A DNA stretch of 64,000 bases from Elusimicrobiota bacterium (GCA_023213235.1 CP096137.1:1499587-1563586), one strand, 5' to 3'; counted from the first letter of the stretch, positions 9,425 through 17,910 are shown. Notes: generated from the sequence alone by a model not told the origin. Program-made: numbers and translations.

Positions 9425-10122
9425 ATGTCCAAGGTGCTCCTGATCGAAGACGACGCGTCTTTCCGCAAGGCCGTGAGCGACGTGCTCTCGCTCGAGGGCT
9501 ACGAGGTCAAGCAGGCGCCGTCGGGCAAGGCCGGCATCCTCGCCGCCCAGCAGGACCCGCCCGACCTCGTGATCCTGGACCTGATCATGCCCGGCATGAA
9601 GGGGCTCGAGGTGTGCCAGTTCCTGAAGCAGGACGCCAAGACCGCCAACGTGCCGATCATCATCCTGACCGGCAACGACAAGGACGGCCAGGACATCGCG
9701 TGCCTGGACATGGGCGCCGACGACTATCTCATCAAGCCCGTCAAGAGCGAGCGCCTGCTCGCCTACGCGCGCGCGCTGCTGCGCCGCAACGCGGGGAAGA
9801 GAAGGCCGCGCCGGCCGCCGTCGAGGTCGGGAGCCTGTCGCTCGATTATCCCCGCAAGCTCGTCAAGCTCGGCAAGCACGAGCACCAGCACCTGACGCCG
9901 AAGGAGTTCGAGCTGCTGTACTTCCTCGCGGCGCGCACGCCGAACCCCACCGAGCGCGCCGAGGTGTACCGGCAGGTGTGGGGCGTCGAGGCCCCGTCGG
10001 AGGGCGCTCTGAAGACCGTCGAGGTGCACGTGCGCCGCATCCGCCTGAAGCTCGGGTGGAAATCCGACCAGTGGCTCGTCAGCGTCTCGGGCCGCGGCTA
10101 CGCGCTGATCCCGCCGAAGTGA
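9425..10122 (+). CDS. OmpR-family response regulator, one frameshift
   Basis: About 232 residues after adding one G near 9792. The receiver domain (1-120) has the acidic pocket (IEDD, residues 7-10), phospho-acceptor Asp52 (VILDLIMPG), the conserved Thr/Ser (ILTGN) and Lys (IKPVK). The winged-helix output domain (about 140-230) reads LTPKEFELLYFLAART, then TVEVHVRRIRLKLG, then SGRGYAL. It should bind DNA as a dimer once phosphorylated, probably by the divergent kinase. The downstream gene overlaps its stop codon, so the regulator heads a short operon. Confidence 0.9.
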
Positions 10123-10929
10123 GCGGCAGCGGCGCGCGGCCGCCGCACGCCGTGCTCCTGAGGGAGCCGGCCCGCTTCGATCCCCAGACGACGGCCGTCG
10201 TGCTGGCCTCCTCCGCCGGGCTTCCCGCCGAGACCTTGCTGCCCGTCGTGCGCCGCGGCTGGGGATCGTCGCCGAGCCGTCGCGCGCCGAGGACGCCGAG
10301 GCGATCGCCGCGGCGCTGACGTCCGCGGGGCGCCCGGCGCTGGCAGTTCCCGTCTCGCTGATCGAGGAGCCGCCGGAGCCCGTCGCCGTGCTGAAGGCGG
10401 AGCTCGCCGGCGACGGCTTCGACGTGACGGAGGCCAAGGCCCACGCGCCCCGCGAGCGCCTGTCGTGGACGCGGCTGAAGGTGATCTCGGCGGGAGCGGT
10501 GACGGAGTCCTCGGCCAAGACGGTCGTCGAGGGGCCCAGCGTCGCGGAGAGGTCGGTGCGGCTCGGCGTGACCTTGACGACCGGGATCCCCGTCGGGCGC
10601 GGCAAGGAGACGGAGCGCCGCGTCGTCGAGGAGCGCCGGGTGCCGTTCATCGAGCTGGCGTTCGCCTCGCCGCCGCGCCGCGCGCGCATCCTCGCGGCGT
10701 CGTTCGACTACGCGGTCCTGGGCGACCGCATGAGCTACAGCGCGGAGCTCAACTTCCGCGCGCTCGTCGCCGAGCTCGCGGCGCGCGCGCCGCTGGCGCT
10801 GCGCTCGCGCGGGCGCGCGCGCTGCTCGCGAAGGCTCCGTCCGGCGGGCTTTCCTACGAGTCCTTCGACGACGTGGCGCGCGAGGAGCGCTGGCTCTTGA
10901 CCCTCTCGGCGCTCGAGGCCGCGCTGTGA
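10119..10929 (+). CDS. Hypothetical protein in the response-regulator operon, two frameshifts
   Basis: About 270 residues. The GTG start overlaps the regulator stop (GTGA). One G is missing near 10263 and one base near 10815 in a GC-rich stretch. No signal peptide or membrane helix is evident. The protein looks like two mixed alpha/beta halves. One contains LASSAGLPAETLLPVVRRGWG and DAEAIAAALTSAGRPALAVP. The other has a beta-rich block (VTLTTGIPVGRGKETERRVV, FIELAFASPPRRARILA). I do not recognise it. Its coupling to a response regulator and a metalloprotease-like lipoprotein suggests a role in the same response. Confidence 0.5.
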
Positions 10930-11609
10930 GGCGGTTCGCGGCCGCGCTGCTGCTGGCCGCGTGCGCGGCGCCGGGCCCGGACGCGGGGCCGCGCTCGCCG
11001 CGGGAGCCCGCCGCGCCGCCGACCGGTCGCGGACGCCTGCACAAGTTCCGCGTCGAGGCGACGCAGGCCGCCACCGAGATCCGGCGCGACCGCACGCTCA
11101 AGGAGATCGCCCGCATGCCGGGCGCGGCCGGCAGCGGCCTCAAGACCCAGGGCCTGACGACGATCAAGCACAGCCTCGCGACGCACACGCGCTTCTCGAC
11201 GGCGCGCGGCGACTCGGCCGTGTACGCGTGGTTCGACGACGTGATCCTCGAGCTCGCCGTCTCCTCGGTCGTCATCCACATGCCGCGCGAGTACGCGCCC
11301 GGGTCCTGCGAGTACGAGATCGTGCTCGCCCACGAGCGCGGCCACGGGCGCGTCGCGCGCGAGCAGGCGGTCAAGGCGGCCGCCGAGCTCGAGGACGCGC
11401 TCGGCGCCGCCGAGGGGCTGCCGACGCGCTTCGACCCCGTCATCGCGCCGGACTTCGAGGCCGCCGCGCGCGTGCTCAAGGCGGCGATCGGGAAGGTGAT
11501 CGACCCCGTCTACGACCGCTACGAGAGGAACGAGGCCGAGGCGCAGAAGGCGCTCGACCGGCCGGACCCGTACGACGCGGTCTATCGAAAATGCACGGGC
11601 TGGAGATGA
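10926..11609 (+). CDS. Lipoprotein with HExxH metalloprotease-like motif (DUF922-like)
   Basis: 227 residues from a GTG that overlaps the previous stop. The N-terminus is a lipoprotein signal (RRFAAALLLAAC), so the mature protein should be anchored in the periplasm. The central HERGH motif (His136, Glu137, His140, in VLAHERGHGRV) follows a short beta strand as in zincin-type peptidases, and DUF922 proteins have a similar layout. A third zinc ligand is not obvious. The C-terminal part is helical (EAAARVLKAAIGKVIDPVYDRY). It is the last gene of the regulator operon. Confidence 0.6.
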   Translation: MRRFAAALLLAACAAPGPDAGPRSPREPAAPPTGRGRLHKFRVEATQAATEIRRDRTLKEIARMPGAAGSGLKTQGLTTIKHSLATHTRFSTARGDSAVYAWFDDVILELAVSSVVIHMPREYAPGSCEYEIVLAHERGHGRVAREQAVKAAAELEDALGAAEGLPTRFDPVIAPDFEAAARVLKAAIGKVIDPVYDRYERNEAEAQKALDRPDPYDAVYRKCTGWR

Positions 11610-11616
11610 GGCCGCG

Positions 11617-12903
11617 CTACCAGCGCGCGTGATCGAGGACGAGCAGTCCCGCGCAGAGGGCCGCGACGGCCCACGTCCCCGCCGGCACCTCCCGCCGCCG
11701 GCCGCAGAGAGCGTACAGCGTCGCGTGCGAGACGAAGCCCCAGAGCAGGCCCTGGGTGATGGAGAACGTCAGCGGGATCAGCGCGACCGTCAGGAACGCG
11801 GGCACGGCGTCCTCGACGCGCTCGAAGTCGACGCGCGCGACGGAGCGGAACATGAGCGCCCCCACGACGACGAGCACGGGGGCCGTCGCGTACGGGGGAC
11901 CATGCCGGCCAGCGGGCCGAGGAAGAAGCACGGCACGAAGGCGAGCGCGCAGAACACCGCCGTCCAGCCGGTGCGCCCGCCCATCTCGATGCCCGCGGCG
12001 CTCTCGATGTAGGCGGTGCCCGACGACGTCCCGAAGAGCCCGGCGCACAGGGTCGCCCACGCGTCGACGACGAGGCCTTCCTTCAGGCGAAGGGGCCGGC
12101 CCTTCTCGTCGACGAGGCCGGAGCCGTGCGCGACGCCGACGAAGGTCGACACCGAATCGAACAGGTCGGTGAACAGGATCGAGACGATCGCGGGCAGCAG
12201 GGAGAGCTTGAGGGCGCCGAGCAGGTCGAGCTTGAGGAACACGCTCGAGAAGTCGGGCGCGGCCCAGACCGGCGACGGGGTCTCGACGAGCCCCAGGAGG
12301 CTCGCCGCCGCGGTGACGCCGAAAATGCCGGCGAGGAAGGCGAACGGGCTTCTGCGGCGCATGAGCGCGACCGTCAGCGCGCCGCCGGCCAGCGCGAGGA
12401 ACGCCCGCCGGTCGAGCGTGCCCAGGCGCACGAGCGTCGCGGGATCGTCGGCGATGAAGCCGCCGTTCTTGAGCCCGATGAAGGCCAGGAACAGGCCGAT
12501 GCCCGCGGCCGAGGCGACGCGCAGGTTCTCCGGGATCGCCTCGGCGAGCCTGACGCGCAGCGGCGTCAGCGAGACCGCGAGGAACAGGACGCCCGCCCAG
12601 AACACGACGCCGAGCGCGACGGGCCACGGCACGCCGCGCCCCAGCACGATCGAGTACGCGAAGAACGCGTTGAGGCCCATGCCCGGAGCGACGGCGAACG
12701 GCAGGCGCGCGTAGAGCCCCATGAGCAAGGTCATCGAGACGGCGAGCAGGACCGTCGCGGTGAGCACGCCGGAAAACGGCATCCCGGTGCCCGGCGCCGA
12801 GAGGATGGAGGGGTTGACGACGACGATGTAGGCCATCGTGAAGAACGTCGTCAGGCCGGCCAGCGCCTCGCGCCGCAGTTCGGGCAGGGCAGGCGGCCTC
12901 ACG
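11617..12903 (-). CDS. NCS2/AzgA-type purine permease, one frameshift
   Basis: About 429 residues, GTG start overlapping the stop of the receiver gene upstream. It has many membrane segments and the AzgA-like signatures EALAGLTTFFTMAYIVVVNP, FAVAPGMGLNAFFAY, FTDLFDSVSTFVGVA and GTSSGTAYIESAAGIEMGGR. One C is missing near 11894 (after FLGPLAGMV). The family imports adenine, guanine or hypoxanthine by proton symport. The overlap with a lone receiver-domain gene is odd, as no regulatory link is known. Confidence 0.88.
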   Translation of the reverse strand, partial: REAACPARTAARGAGRPDDVLHDGLHRRRQPLHPLGAGHRDAVFRRAHRDGPARRLDDLAHGALRAPAVRRRSGHGPQRVLRVLDRAGARRAVARRARRRVLGGRPVPRGLADAAARQARRGDPGEPARRLGRGHRPVPGLHRAQERRLHRRRSRDARAPGHARPAGVPRAGRRRADGRAHAPQKPVRLPRRHFRRHRGGEPPGARRDPVAGLGRARLLERVPQARPARRPQALPAARDRLDPVHRPVRFGVDLRRRRARLRPRRREGPAPSPEGRPRRRRVGDPVRRALRDVVGHRLHRERRGHRDGRAHRLDGGVLRARLRAVLLPRPAGRHGPPYATAPVLVVVGALMFRSVARVDFERVEDAVPAFLTVALIPLTFSITQGLLWGFVSHATLYALCGRRREVPAGTWAVAALCAGLLVLDHARW

Positions 12904-13267
12904 CGGGCCGCTCCGGCAGGGCTTCGACGAGCGCGGCGAGCGCCGTGAAGTCGACGGGCTTGGGCACGAAGCCGGCCGCTCCGAGCAGGAGCGCGTCGGC
13001 GCGCGTGTCGTCGCCGGTGTAGCCGCTCATCAGGTGGATCGGGGCCTTCGAGAGTCCCCGCAGGCGGCCGAGGGACTGCATCCCGGTGGCTCCGGGCAGG
13101 ACGTGATCGAGCAGGACGAGATCGAACGCTTCGGCGGCGAGGGCCTTGGCGGCGTCCTCGGCGTTGTCGACGGCGCGGGCCGAGTGGCCCTTCGCCGCCA
13201 GGAGGCGCAGGAGGAGCTCGGCGGAGGCGCGGTCGTCCTCGACCACGAGGATGCGGGCCTTTTTCAC
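12899..13267 (-). CDS. Single-domain CheY-like receiver
   Basis: 122 residues, only a receiver: VVEDD (residues 8-12), phospho-acceptor Asp54 (VLLDHVLPG), HLMSGYTG with the conserved Ser, and Lys in VPKPVD. There is no output domain. It starts with GTG; TATACT lies six bases upstream, predicting a leaderless mRNA. It overlaps the purine permease gene. The partner kinase is not evident. Confidence 0.88.
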   Translation of the reverse strand: MKKARILVVEDDRASAELLLRLLAAKGHSARAVDNAEDAAKALAAEAFDLVLLDHVLPGATGMQSLGRLRGLSKAPIHLMSGYTGDDTRADALLLGAAGFVPKPVDFTALAALVEALPERPA

Positions 13268-13329
13268 CGGGCCAGTATAGAACTTTCGGCCCCTGGCGCA
13301 GAGGGGGCCGGGGTGTTATGCTCCTTAAT

Positions 13330-14898
13330 ATGGACGCCCGGCCCCTCGCCGTCCTGCTCCTCGCCTTCGGCGCGCCCGCGCGCGCGGGAACGACGCGCGT
13401 GGAGCTCACTCCCGAGCTCGGCCTGCCGTCCGGGCCCGCCGCCGGCGCCTCCCTCGTGCCGCTCCAGCTCGGGGCCGGCTCGCTGATCCCGCTGTCCCTC
13501 TCTCCGGCGCTGCCCGCCGCCGCGTCGCTCGCGCCGTCGCCCGTGCCGGTCGCGCTCGTCCCCGTCAAGGTCGCGGCCGCGGTCCCCGCCGGCGAGCGCC
13601 CGCTCGTGATCAAGTCGCTGTCCGAGACCCCGGCGCTCGACACGTCCCGGATGGGCGCAGGAGAGTCCGCCGCCGCGACCGAGACCGACTTCATGGCCCG
13701 CGCCCAGCTCGGCGGCCCGTCGGCGCTCACGGCCTCCGTCGCCGCCGCCTCGGCCGATTTCAAGCCCGTCAAGCGCGGCCACCTGACCTTGGTCCACTCG
13801 GCCAAGACGCCGGCCGCCAAGCCGGCCGCCGCGGTCGAGGGCGCGCCGCTGGACCTCGTCGTGACGCCGCAGAGCCTGCGCGCGCTGACGGAGAAGGGGC
13901 AGACGCGCCTGCTGATCATGACGCCCGAGGGCCGCTGGCTCCTGAAGGAGCGCGAGTCGCGCTCCGCCTACCCGACGCCCGAGGAGCTGCTCGAGCACTC
14001 CGGCTCCGGCGCGCGCCTGTTCGTCGCGTCGAAGTCGGGGGTGCTCGAGTGGAATTCCGACGTCGAGGACGCCGCGGCGCTCGCGGCCGGGCGGCTGGAG
14101 CGCGCGGCGCTGAAGACGGGCGTGCTGGCCGGCTGGGCGCTGGGCCGGCTGGGCGCGGCGTCGAAGATGACCTCCTGGAGGGACGTCGAGCGGGCGGGGC
14201 TCGGCGCGGGCGAGGCGCCCGTCGACGAGCGCATCCTCCTCGAGCGCGTGATCCCGGCGCTGATCGCGGCCGAGCTGCCGCTGGTCGCCGCCAAGCTCGG
14301 CTACGAGCTGACCCCGGAGCGGCGCGCCGACGCGCTGAAGCGCTCCAACGGCTACCGGATGTACTGGCACTCCGCCTACACCTACAAGGACCACCCCGAC
14401 AACCTGGGCATCCCCGACGGGCACTTCCGCAAGGATTTCGGCGTCCGCCTGATGGTCAAGCCCGATTGGCGCCGCATCAAGGACATCCCCGCGAACTTCC
14501 GCCCGCTGTACGCCCACGAGTACACGCACTGGCTGCAGAACGAGGGGCACGTCTCGTACAAGTATGGAGGGGAGATCGCGGCCGTCGCGGTCGAGATCCT
14601 GCGCGCCATCGAGCTGATCGGCTACGACGCCGTGGCCGCCGGCGGCGCCGCCACCGTGCACGCCGGCAACTGGAGCTCCTTCGAGGGCGGGCGCCAGTGG
14701 GCGCGCGCCGGCCTCGGGGAAGAGACGACGCCCTACTCGAAGGGCGCGCTCGCCGGCGCCGCGTACGAGGCGGGCGTCGCCGCCGGCCGCCCCGAGGCCG
14801 CGTGGGAGTTCCTGCGCCTCGTGATCGCCGGCGACAGGAATCCTCAGCCCGCGCTGTCGCCCGCCGCCGCCTGGGCGAAGGTCGTCGGCCCGCGATGA
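13330..14898 (+). CDS. Secreted HExxH protein with Ala/Pro-rich leader
   Basis: 522 residues from the ATG at 13330. I prefer it to the ATG at 13318, because TATGCT (13317-13322) is a -10 box seven bases before 13330. A signal peptide (LAVLLLAFGAPARA) is followed by about 90 residues of Leu/Pro/Val/Ala-rich low-complexity sequence. The C-terminal domain has HEYTH (His396, Glu397, His400) in LYAHEYTHWLQNEG, a zincin-like motif followed by a helix. DGHFRKDFGVR and MYWHSAYTYKDHPD precede it. It is probably an exported metalloprotease or a relic. The ATGA overlap couples it to the RluA-type gene. Confidence 0.65.
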   Translation: MDARPLAVLLLAFGAPARAGTTRVELTPELGLPSGPAAGASLVPLQLGAGSLIPLSLSPALPAAASLAPSPVPVALVPVKVAAAVPAGERPLVIKSLSETPALDTSRMGAGESAAATETDFMARAQLGGPSALTASVAAASADFKPVKRGHLTLVHSAKTPAAKPAAAVEGAPLDLVVTPQSLRALTEKGQTRLLIMTPEGRWLLKERESRSAYPTPEELLEHSGSGARLFVASKSGVLEWNSDVEDAAALAAGRLERAALKTGVLAGWALGRLGAASKMTSWRDVERAGLGAGEAPVDERILLERVIPALIAAELPLVAAKLGYELTPERRADALKRSNGYRMYWHSAYTYKDHPDNLGIPDGHFRKDFGVRLMVKPDWRRIKDIPANFRPLYAHEYTHWLQNEGHVSYKYGGEIAAVAVEILRAIELIGYDAVAAGGAATVHAGNWSSFEGGRQWARAGLGEETTPYSKGALAGAAYEAGVAAGRPEAAWEFLRLVIAGDRNPQPALSPAAAWAKVVGPR

Positions 14899-15530
14899 TC
14901 GACGCCGCGGTCGTGCACGAGGACGATCGCATCATCGCCGTGAACAAACCCTGCGGCCGCCCCACGATCCCCGGGCGCGGCGAGATCGCCGTCGCGGTGA
15001 ACATCGAGCTCGAGAGGCGGCTGCGCAAGAAGGTGTTCACGGTCCACCGCCTCGACCTCGACGCCAGCGGCATCCTCGTCTTCGCGAAGGACCCCGAGAC
15101 GCACCGCCTGCTCAGCATGGAGTTCGAGGAGCGCCGCGCCAAGAAGGAGTACCTCGTCGCCGTGCTCGGCGTGATGGCCGGCTCCGGCACGATCGACAAG
15201 CCGCTGCGCGAATTCTCCTCGGGCCGCGTCGCCCCGGCGCCCGACGGCAAGCGCGCGGTCACCCACTGGCGCGTCGAGAAGCCCCTGCGCGGCTCCACCT
15301 TGCTGCGCGTGACGACGGAGACGGGCCGCAAGCACCAGATCCGCGCGCACTTGAGCTCCGAGGGCCATCCCGTGCTCGGCGACCCGCGCTACGGCCCGCC
15401 GCCGCGCCCCGTCGGCGGCGCCAAGCGCCTCATGCTGCACGCGTGGACGCTCAAGCTCGAGCTCGGCTACGACCTGACCGCGGAGCCCGACGCGGAGTTC
15501 GCGGGCGTGCTCGCCGGAAGAGGCGGTTAG
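14895..15530 (+). CDS. RluA-family pseudouridine synthase
   Basis: 211 residues. The catalytic Asp lies in VHRLDLDASGILVFAK; other family signatures are VNKPCGRPTIPG at the start and GRKHQIRAHLSSEGHPVLGD near the end. It converts uridines in rRNA or tRNA to pseudouridine; the exact site cannot be read from sequence. No S4 domain is present. The start ATG overlaps the previous stop, and its stop overlaps the convergent mgtE gene by four bases. Confidence 0.92.
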   Translation: MIDAAVVHEDDRIIAVNKPCGRPTIPGRGEIAVAVNIELERRLRKKVFTVHRLDLDASGILVFAKDPETHRLLSMEFEERRAKKEYLVAVLGVMAGSGTIDKPLREFSSGRVAPAPDGKRAVTHWRVEKPLRGSTLLRVTTETGRKHQIRAHLSSEGHPVLGDPRYGPPPRPVGGAKRLMLHAWTLKLELGYDLTAEPDAEFAGVLAGRGG

Positions 15531-16889
15531 GAGCCCAGGAGGAGCCAGCTCGCGAGCGTGAAGTAGAACGCGTTGCTGAGCAGGTCGGTCGCGGTCGTGA
15601 TCATCGGCCCCGCGGCGGTGGCCGGGTCCACCTTGAAGCGGCGCAGCACGAGCGGCGTCACCGCCGCGAGCGCCGACGCGACGAACATCGAGACCGCCAT
15701 CGCGAACCCGACGACGGCGCCGAAGCGCCAGCCGTGCCGCGCGTGGAACAGCAGCCCGGCCAGCCCGCCGACGACCGCGCCGTAGAACAGCCCGAGCAGG
15801 GCGCCGACGGTGATCTCGCCGCGGATCGTCGCGCCCTCGTCGGCGTCGCCGATCTCGCCGGTGGCCAGGCCGCGCACGACGTAGGTCGCCGTCTGTGAGC
15901 CGACGTTGCCGCCCATGCCGGCGATCAGGGGGAGAAGCTCGCGAGCGCGATGATCTGCGCGAGCGTCGCCTCGAAGCGCGTGACGATCATCGACACGCAC
16001 ACGCCGCCCGCGCACGTGATCGCCAGCCACGGCAGGCGCGACAGCGCGCCGCGGAAGCCCGAGCGCAGGCCGGGCTCGCGCGCGTAGCCGGCCATCATCG
16101 CGAAGTCCTCCTCGGTCTCCTCGCTGGCGACCGCGAAGATGTCGCGGTAGACGACGACGCCGAGCAGGGAGGAAGCCTCGTCGATGACGGGCGCGCTCTT
16201 GAGGCGGTACTTCGTGAAGAGCTTGACCGCCTCCTCCTGGTCGGCCTCGGGACGCAGCGTCGGCGGCGCGGGGTCCATGAGGTCGCGCACGAGCATGTCG
16301 TTGGGCGCGACGACGAGCGACTTCAGGCCGACCGTGCCGCGCAGCTTGTTCTTCGAGTCGACGACCATGAGGGTGTCGAGGTGCGTCTCCTCGATGCGCC
16401 GCAGGCGCGTGCTGTATTGGATCCGCTCGACGGCGGCCTTCGTCGTCCACTTCTCCTCGAGCGTGACGTAGCGCCCGCGCATCAGGGCGCCGACGGACTT
16501 GTCGGGGTACTGCAGGTACTGCTGGACGCACTCCTGGCCGCCCTTCTTCATGATCCCCTTGAACTGGCGCACGAGGGGGCGGGCAGGTCGCGCAGCATGC
16601 GGCTCGTCGCCGCGGGATCGAGGTCGCTGAGCAGGTCCTGGGCGTCCTGGCGCTGCAGGCTTCCGAGCAGGTCGGCCTGCTGCGGGGCGTCGAGCTCCTC
16701 GAAGAGCTGCGTCGCCTTCTGCCGCGTGCACAGCCGGAAGATCGCGACGCGCTCGTCGGCGTCGAAGTGGTCCCACCCGTCGGCGAGGTCGATCGGCCCG
16801 ATCTCCTTGAGGACCGTGCGCGCGGAGACGAAATCGCGCGCGAGGAGCAGCTCCTTGAGGTCCGCGAGGTAGATCTGCAGCGTCTTCAC
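15527..16889 (-). CDS. mgtE: MgtE magnesium transporter, two frameshifts
   Basis: About 454 residues after restoring one C near 16573 and one near 15931. Order: MgtE N domain (superhelix, about 1-130), two CBS domains (about 135-255, with LDTLMVVDSKNKLRGTVGLKSL and LKSAPVIDEASSLLGVVVYRD). Then comes the membrane domain with GMGGNVGSQTATYVVRGLATG, the conserved pore region. It imports Mg2+, gated by Mg2+ binding to the cytosolic domains. It starts with GTG. TAGTAT (16901-16896) lies six bases upstream, so the mRNA should be leaderless. Without repair the gene would appear as three pieces. Confidence 0.93.
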
Positions 16890-16939
16890 GCGCCGATACT
16901 ATCAAAAAAATCCCGCGCCCGATCCCATGACAATACTTG

Positions 16940-16983
16940 TTAGATAACCTCTTGACAAATATTAGATAACCTGTTATATAGTC
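16940..16983 (+). promoter_or_regulatory. Promoter with two 11-bp direct repeats before the HspR-like operon
   Basis: TTGACA (16952-16957), a 17-base spacer and TATATA (16975-16980) form a near-consensus promoter. The repeat TTAGATAACCT occurs at 16940-16950 and again at 16962-16972, 22 bp apart. One copy flanks the -35 and the other fills the spacer. This is the layout expected of an operator for a repressor. Confidence 0.7.
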
Positions 16984-17015
16984 GGAGCCGGCGAGGTAGA
17001 TGTTCGAGGAGGATC

Positions 17016-17174
17016 ATGCCGATGATCGCCAAGGACCTGATGCCCTGGATGTTCGTGAAGAGAACCGCGACCTGGACGCCTTACGTCAAGATCCGCTCGG
17101 AGCAGCCGCTGCCCGAGCCGGTCCTTCAGGCGCGCCCGGGCCGCAAGCCGGGGCGGCGCCCTCCTCGTGGCTAG
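17016..17174 (+). CDS. Small basic protein upstream of the HspR-like regulator
   Basis: 52 residues, MPMIAKDLMPWMFVKRTATW at the start and a Pro/Arg-rich tail ending RRPPRG. A perfect GAGGAGG (17006-17012) precedes the ATG and the gene follows the repeat-bearing promoter. Its stop overlaps the GTG of the regulator. The spacing, the ribosome site and the coupling support a real gene. I do not recognise the family; it may be a leader peptide or a partner of the regulator. Confidence 0.5.
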   Translation: MPMIAKDLMPWMFVKRTATWTPYVKIRSEQPLPEPVLQARPGRKPGRRPPRG

Positions 17175-17427
17175 GCTCTACCGCCCGGTCAAGCGCACGG
17201 AGGCGACCCCGGTCTACACGATCGGGGCCGCGTCGCGCCTGACGGGCATCCCGATCTGGACCCTGCGCTGGATCGAGCGCCACGGCCTGCTGCGTCCCTC
17301 GCGGACCGAGGGCAAGCAGCGCCTGTACAACGACGACGACCTCGCGCGCCTCAAAGACGTCCGCGCGCTGATGGAGAAGAAGGTCAACGTCGCCGGCATC
17401 CGCGTCATCCTCGCCATGCGCGCCTGA
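17167..17427 (+). CDS. MerR-family, HspR-like regulator
   Basis: 86 residues from a GTG that overlaps the previous stop. It has a MerR-type winged helix-turn-helix: VYTIGAASRLTGIPIWTLRWIERHGLLRPSRTEGKQRLYNDDDLARLKDV split over the first 65 residues. KVNVAGIRVIL follows, as in HspR, the heat-shock repressor of Actinobacteria and related groups. There is no long effector domain. It may repress its own promoter through the two direct repeats upstream. No dnaK or clpB gene lies directly beside it. The giant Hsp100-containing gene follows about 590 bases downstream and is a candidate target. Confidence 0.75.
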   Translation: MARLYRPVKRTEATPVYTIGAASRLTGIPIWTLRWIERHGLLRPSRTEGKQRLYNDDDLARLKDVRALMEKKVNVAGIRVILAMRA

Positions 17428-17476
17428 TCGGCGCGCTTCCCGCCTGACGTCCGCCTGACGTAAACCATCCTGGCGC

Positions 17477-17599
17477 GGCCGGAGTATCGAACGTTTCGCG
17501 GGGGCGGGGATTGACCCCGCCCTAACGGATTCGTCCGCGACGTATGAAGACTCCTGGTCGCGGCGAATCCTAGCCCGCGAAACGTTCGATACTCCGGCC
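17477..17599. repeat. Palindromic three-way-junction element, copy A
   Basis: A 25-bp perfect outer stem (17477-17501 with 17575-17599) encloses two inner hairpins. The first is GGGCGGGG-ATTGA-CCCCGCCC (17502-17522). The second has a stem of 7+7 bp with a bulged T (17527-17541 with 17557-17570) and a 15-base loop (17542-17556). TAAC and TAG lie at the junction. No ORF explains it. It lies in a 590-base stretch (17428-18019) without a protein gene. Confidence 0.85.
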
Positions 17600-17680
17600 T
17601 CACCGGGATGATTTGAACGGACGGGGGCGATGAGCGAGCTGGCGCGCTGCGCGCGCCTTATGGTCGCTGCGCGGTGAGGC
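17597..17680. repeat. Hairpin linking the two palindromic elements
   Basis: GCCTCACCG (17597-17605) pairs with CGGTGAGGC (17672-17680). Inside, AGCGA/TCGCT (17633-17637 with 17664-17668) encloses GGCGCGC-TGC-GCGCGCC (17641-17657). The arms run into the outer stems of the elements on both sides. Confidence 0.7.
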
Positions 17681-17800
17681 GGCGGAATCGATGGTCCCCC
17701 GGGCTAGGGTTCGCCGCGGCTAGGAGGCCGTCTTCGCCGCGGACGAACCCGTTAGGGCGGGGTCAATCCCCGCCCCCGGGGGACCATCGAATCCGCCGCC
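17678..17800. repeat. Palindromic three-way-junction element, copy B (inverted)
   Basis: Inverted relative to copy A. The outer stem is 26 bp with one mismatch (17678-17703 with 17775-17800). The inner hairpins are GGGCGGGG-TCAAT-CCCCGCCC (17755-17775) and a 7+7-bp stem with a bulged A (17707-17720 with 17736-17750), again with a 15-base loop. The core matches copy A, while the outer stem has a different sequence but is still self-complementary. Confidence 0.85.
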
Positions 17801-17862
17801 GCGCCCGCATGAGCTGTGAGGCGCGAACAGCGCCCGCGCTAGATGAGCAGAGTTACGTTCCA

Positions 17863-17910
17863 ATGGTCCCGCCAGGGCGTGGGCCCAAATAGCGGGGAAA
17901 GCGGGACCAT
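17863..17910. repeat. Third palindrome with related arm sequence
   Basis: ATGGTCCCGC (17863-17872) and GCGGGACCAT (17901-17910) enclose 28 bases. The arm shares ATGGTCCC with the outer stem of copy B. Downstream, to 18019, lies the leader of the giant gene, with possible -10 boxes TAGAAT (17940-17945) and TATATA (about 17976-17981). Confidence 0.6.

Noticed and set aside
11790..13919. A 709-residue minus-strand protein
   Set aside because: Only its C-terminal part is the purine permease; the upstream part is a shadow of the receiver gene and of the secreted HExxH gene on the other strand.
17600..17680. A tRNA-like gene between the palindromes, because of a TTCAAAT on the minus strand
   Set aside because: No 5-bp T stem, no D-loop GG and no anticodon arm can be drawn; the pairing is explained better by the simple hairpin.
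17477..17800. Integron attC sites or CRISPR repeats
   Set aside because: Integron core sites (RYYYAAC and GTTRRRY) are not present at the ends, there is no integron integrase, and there are only two inverted copies with no spacers.
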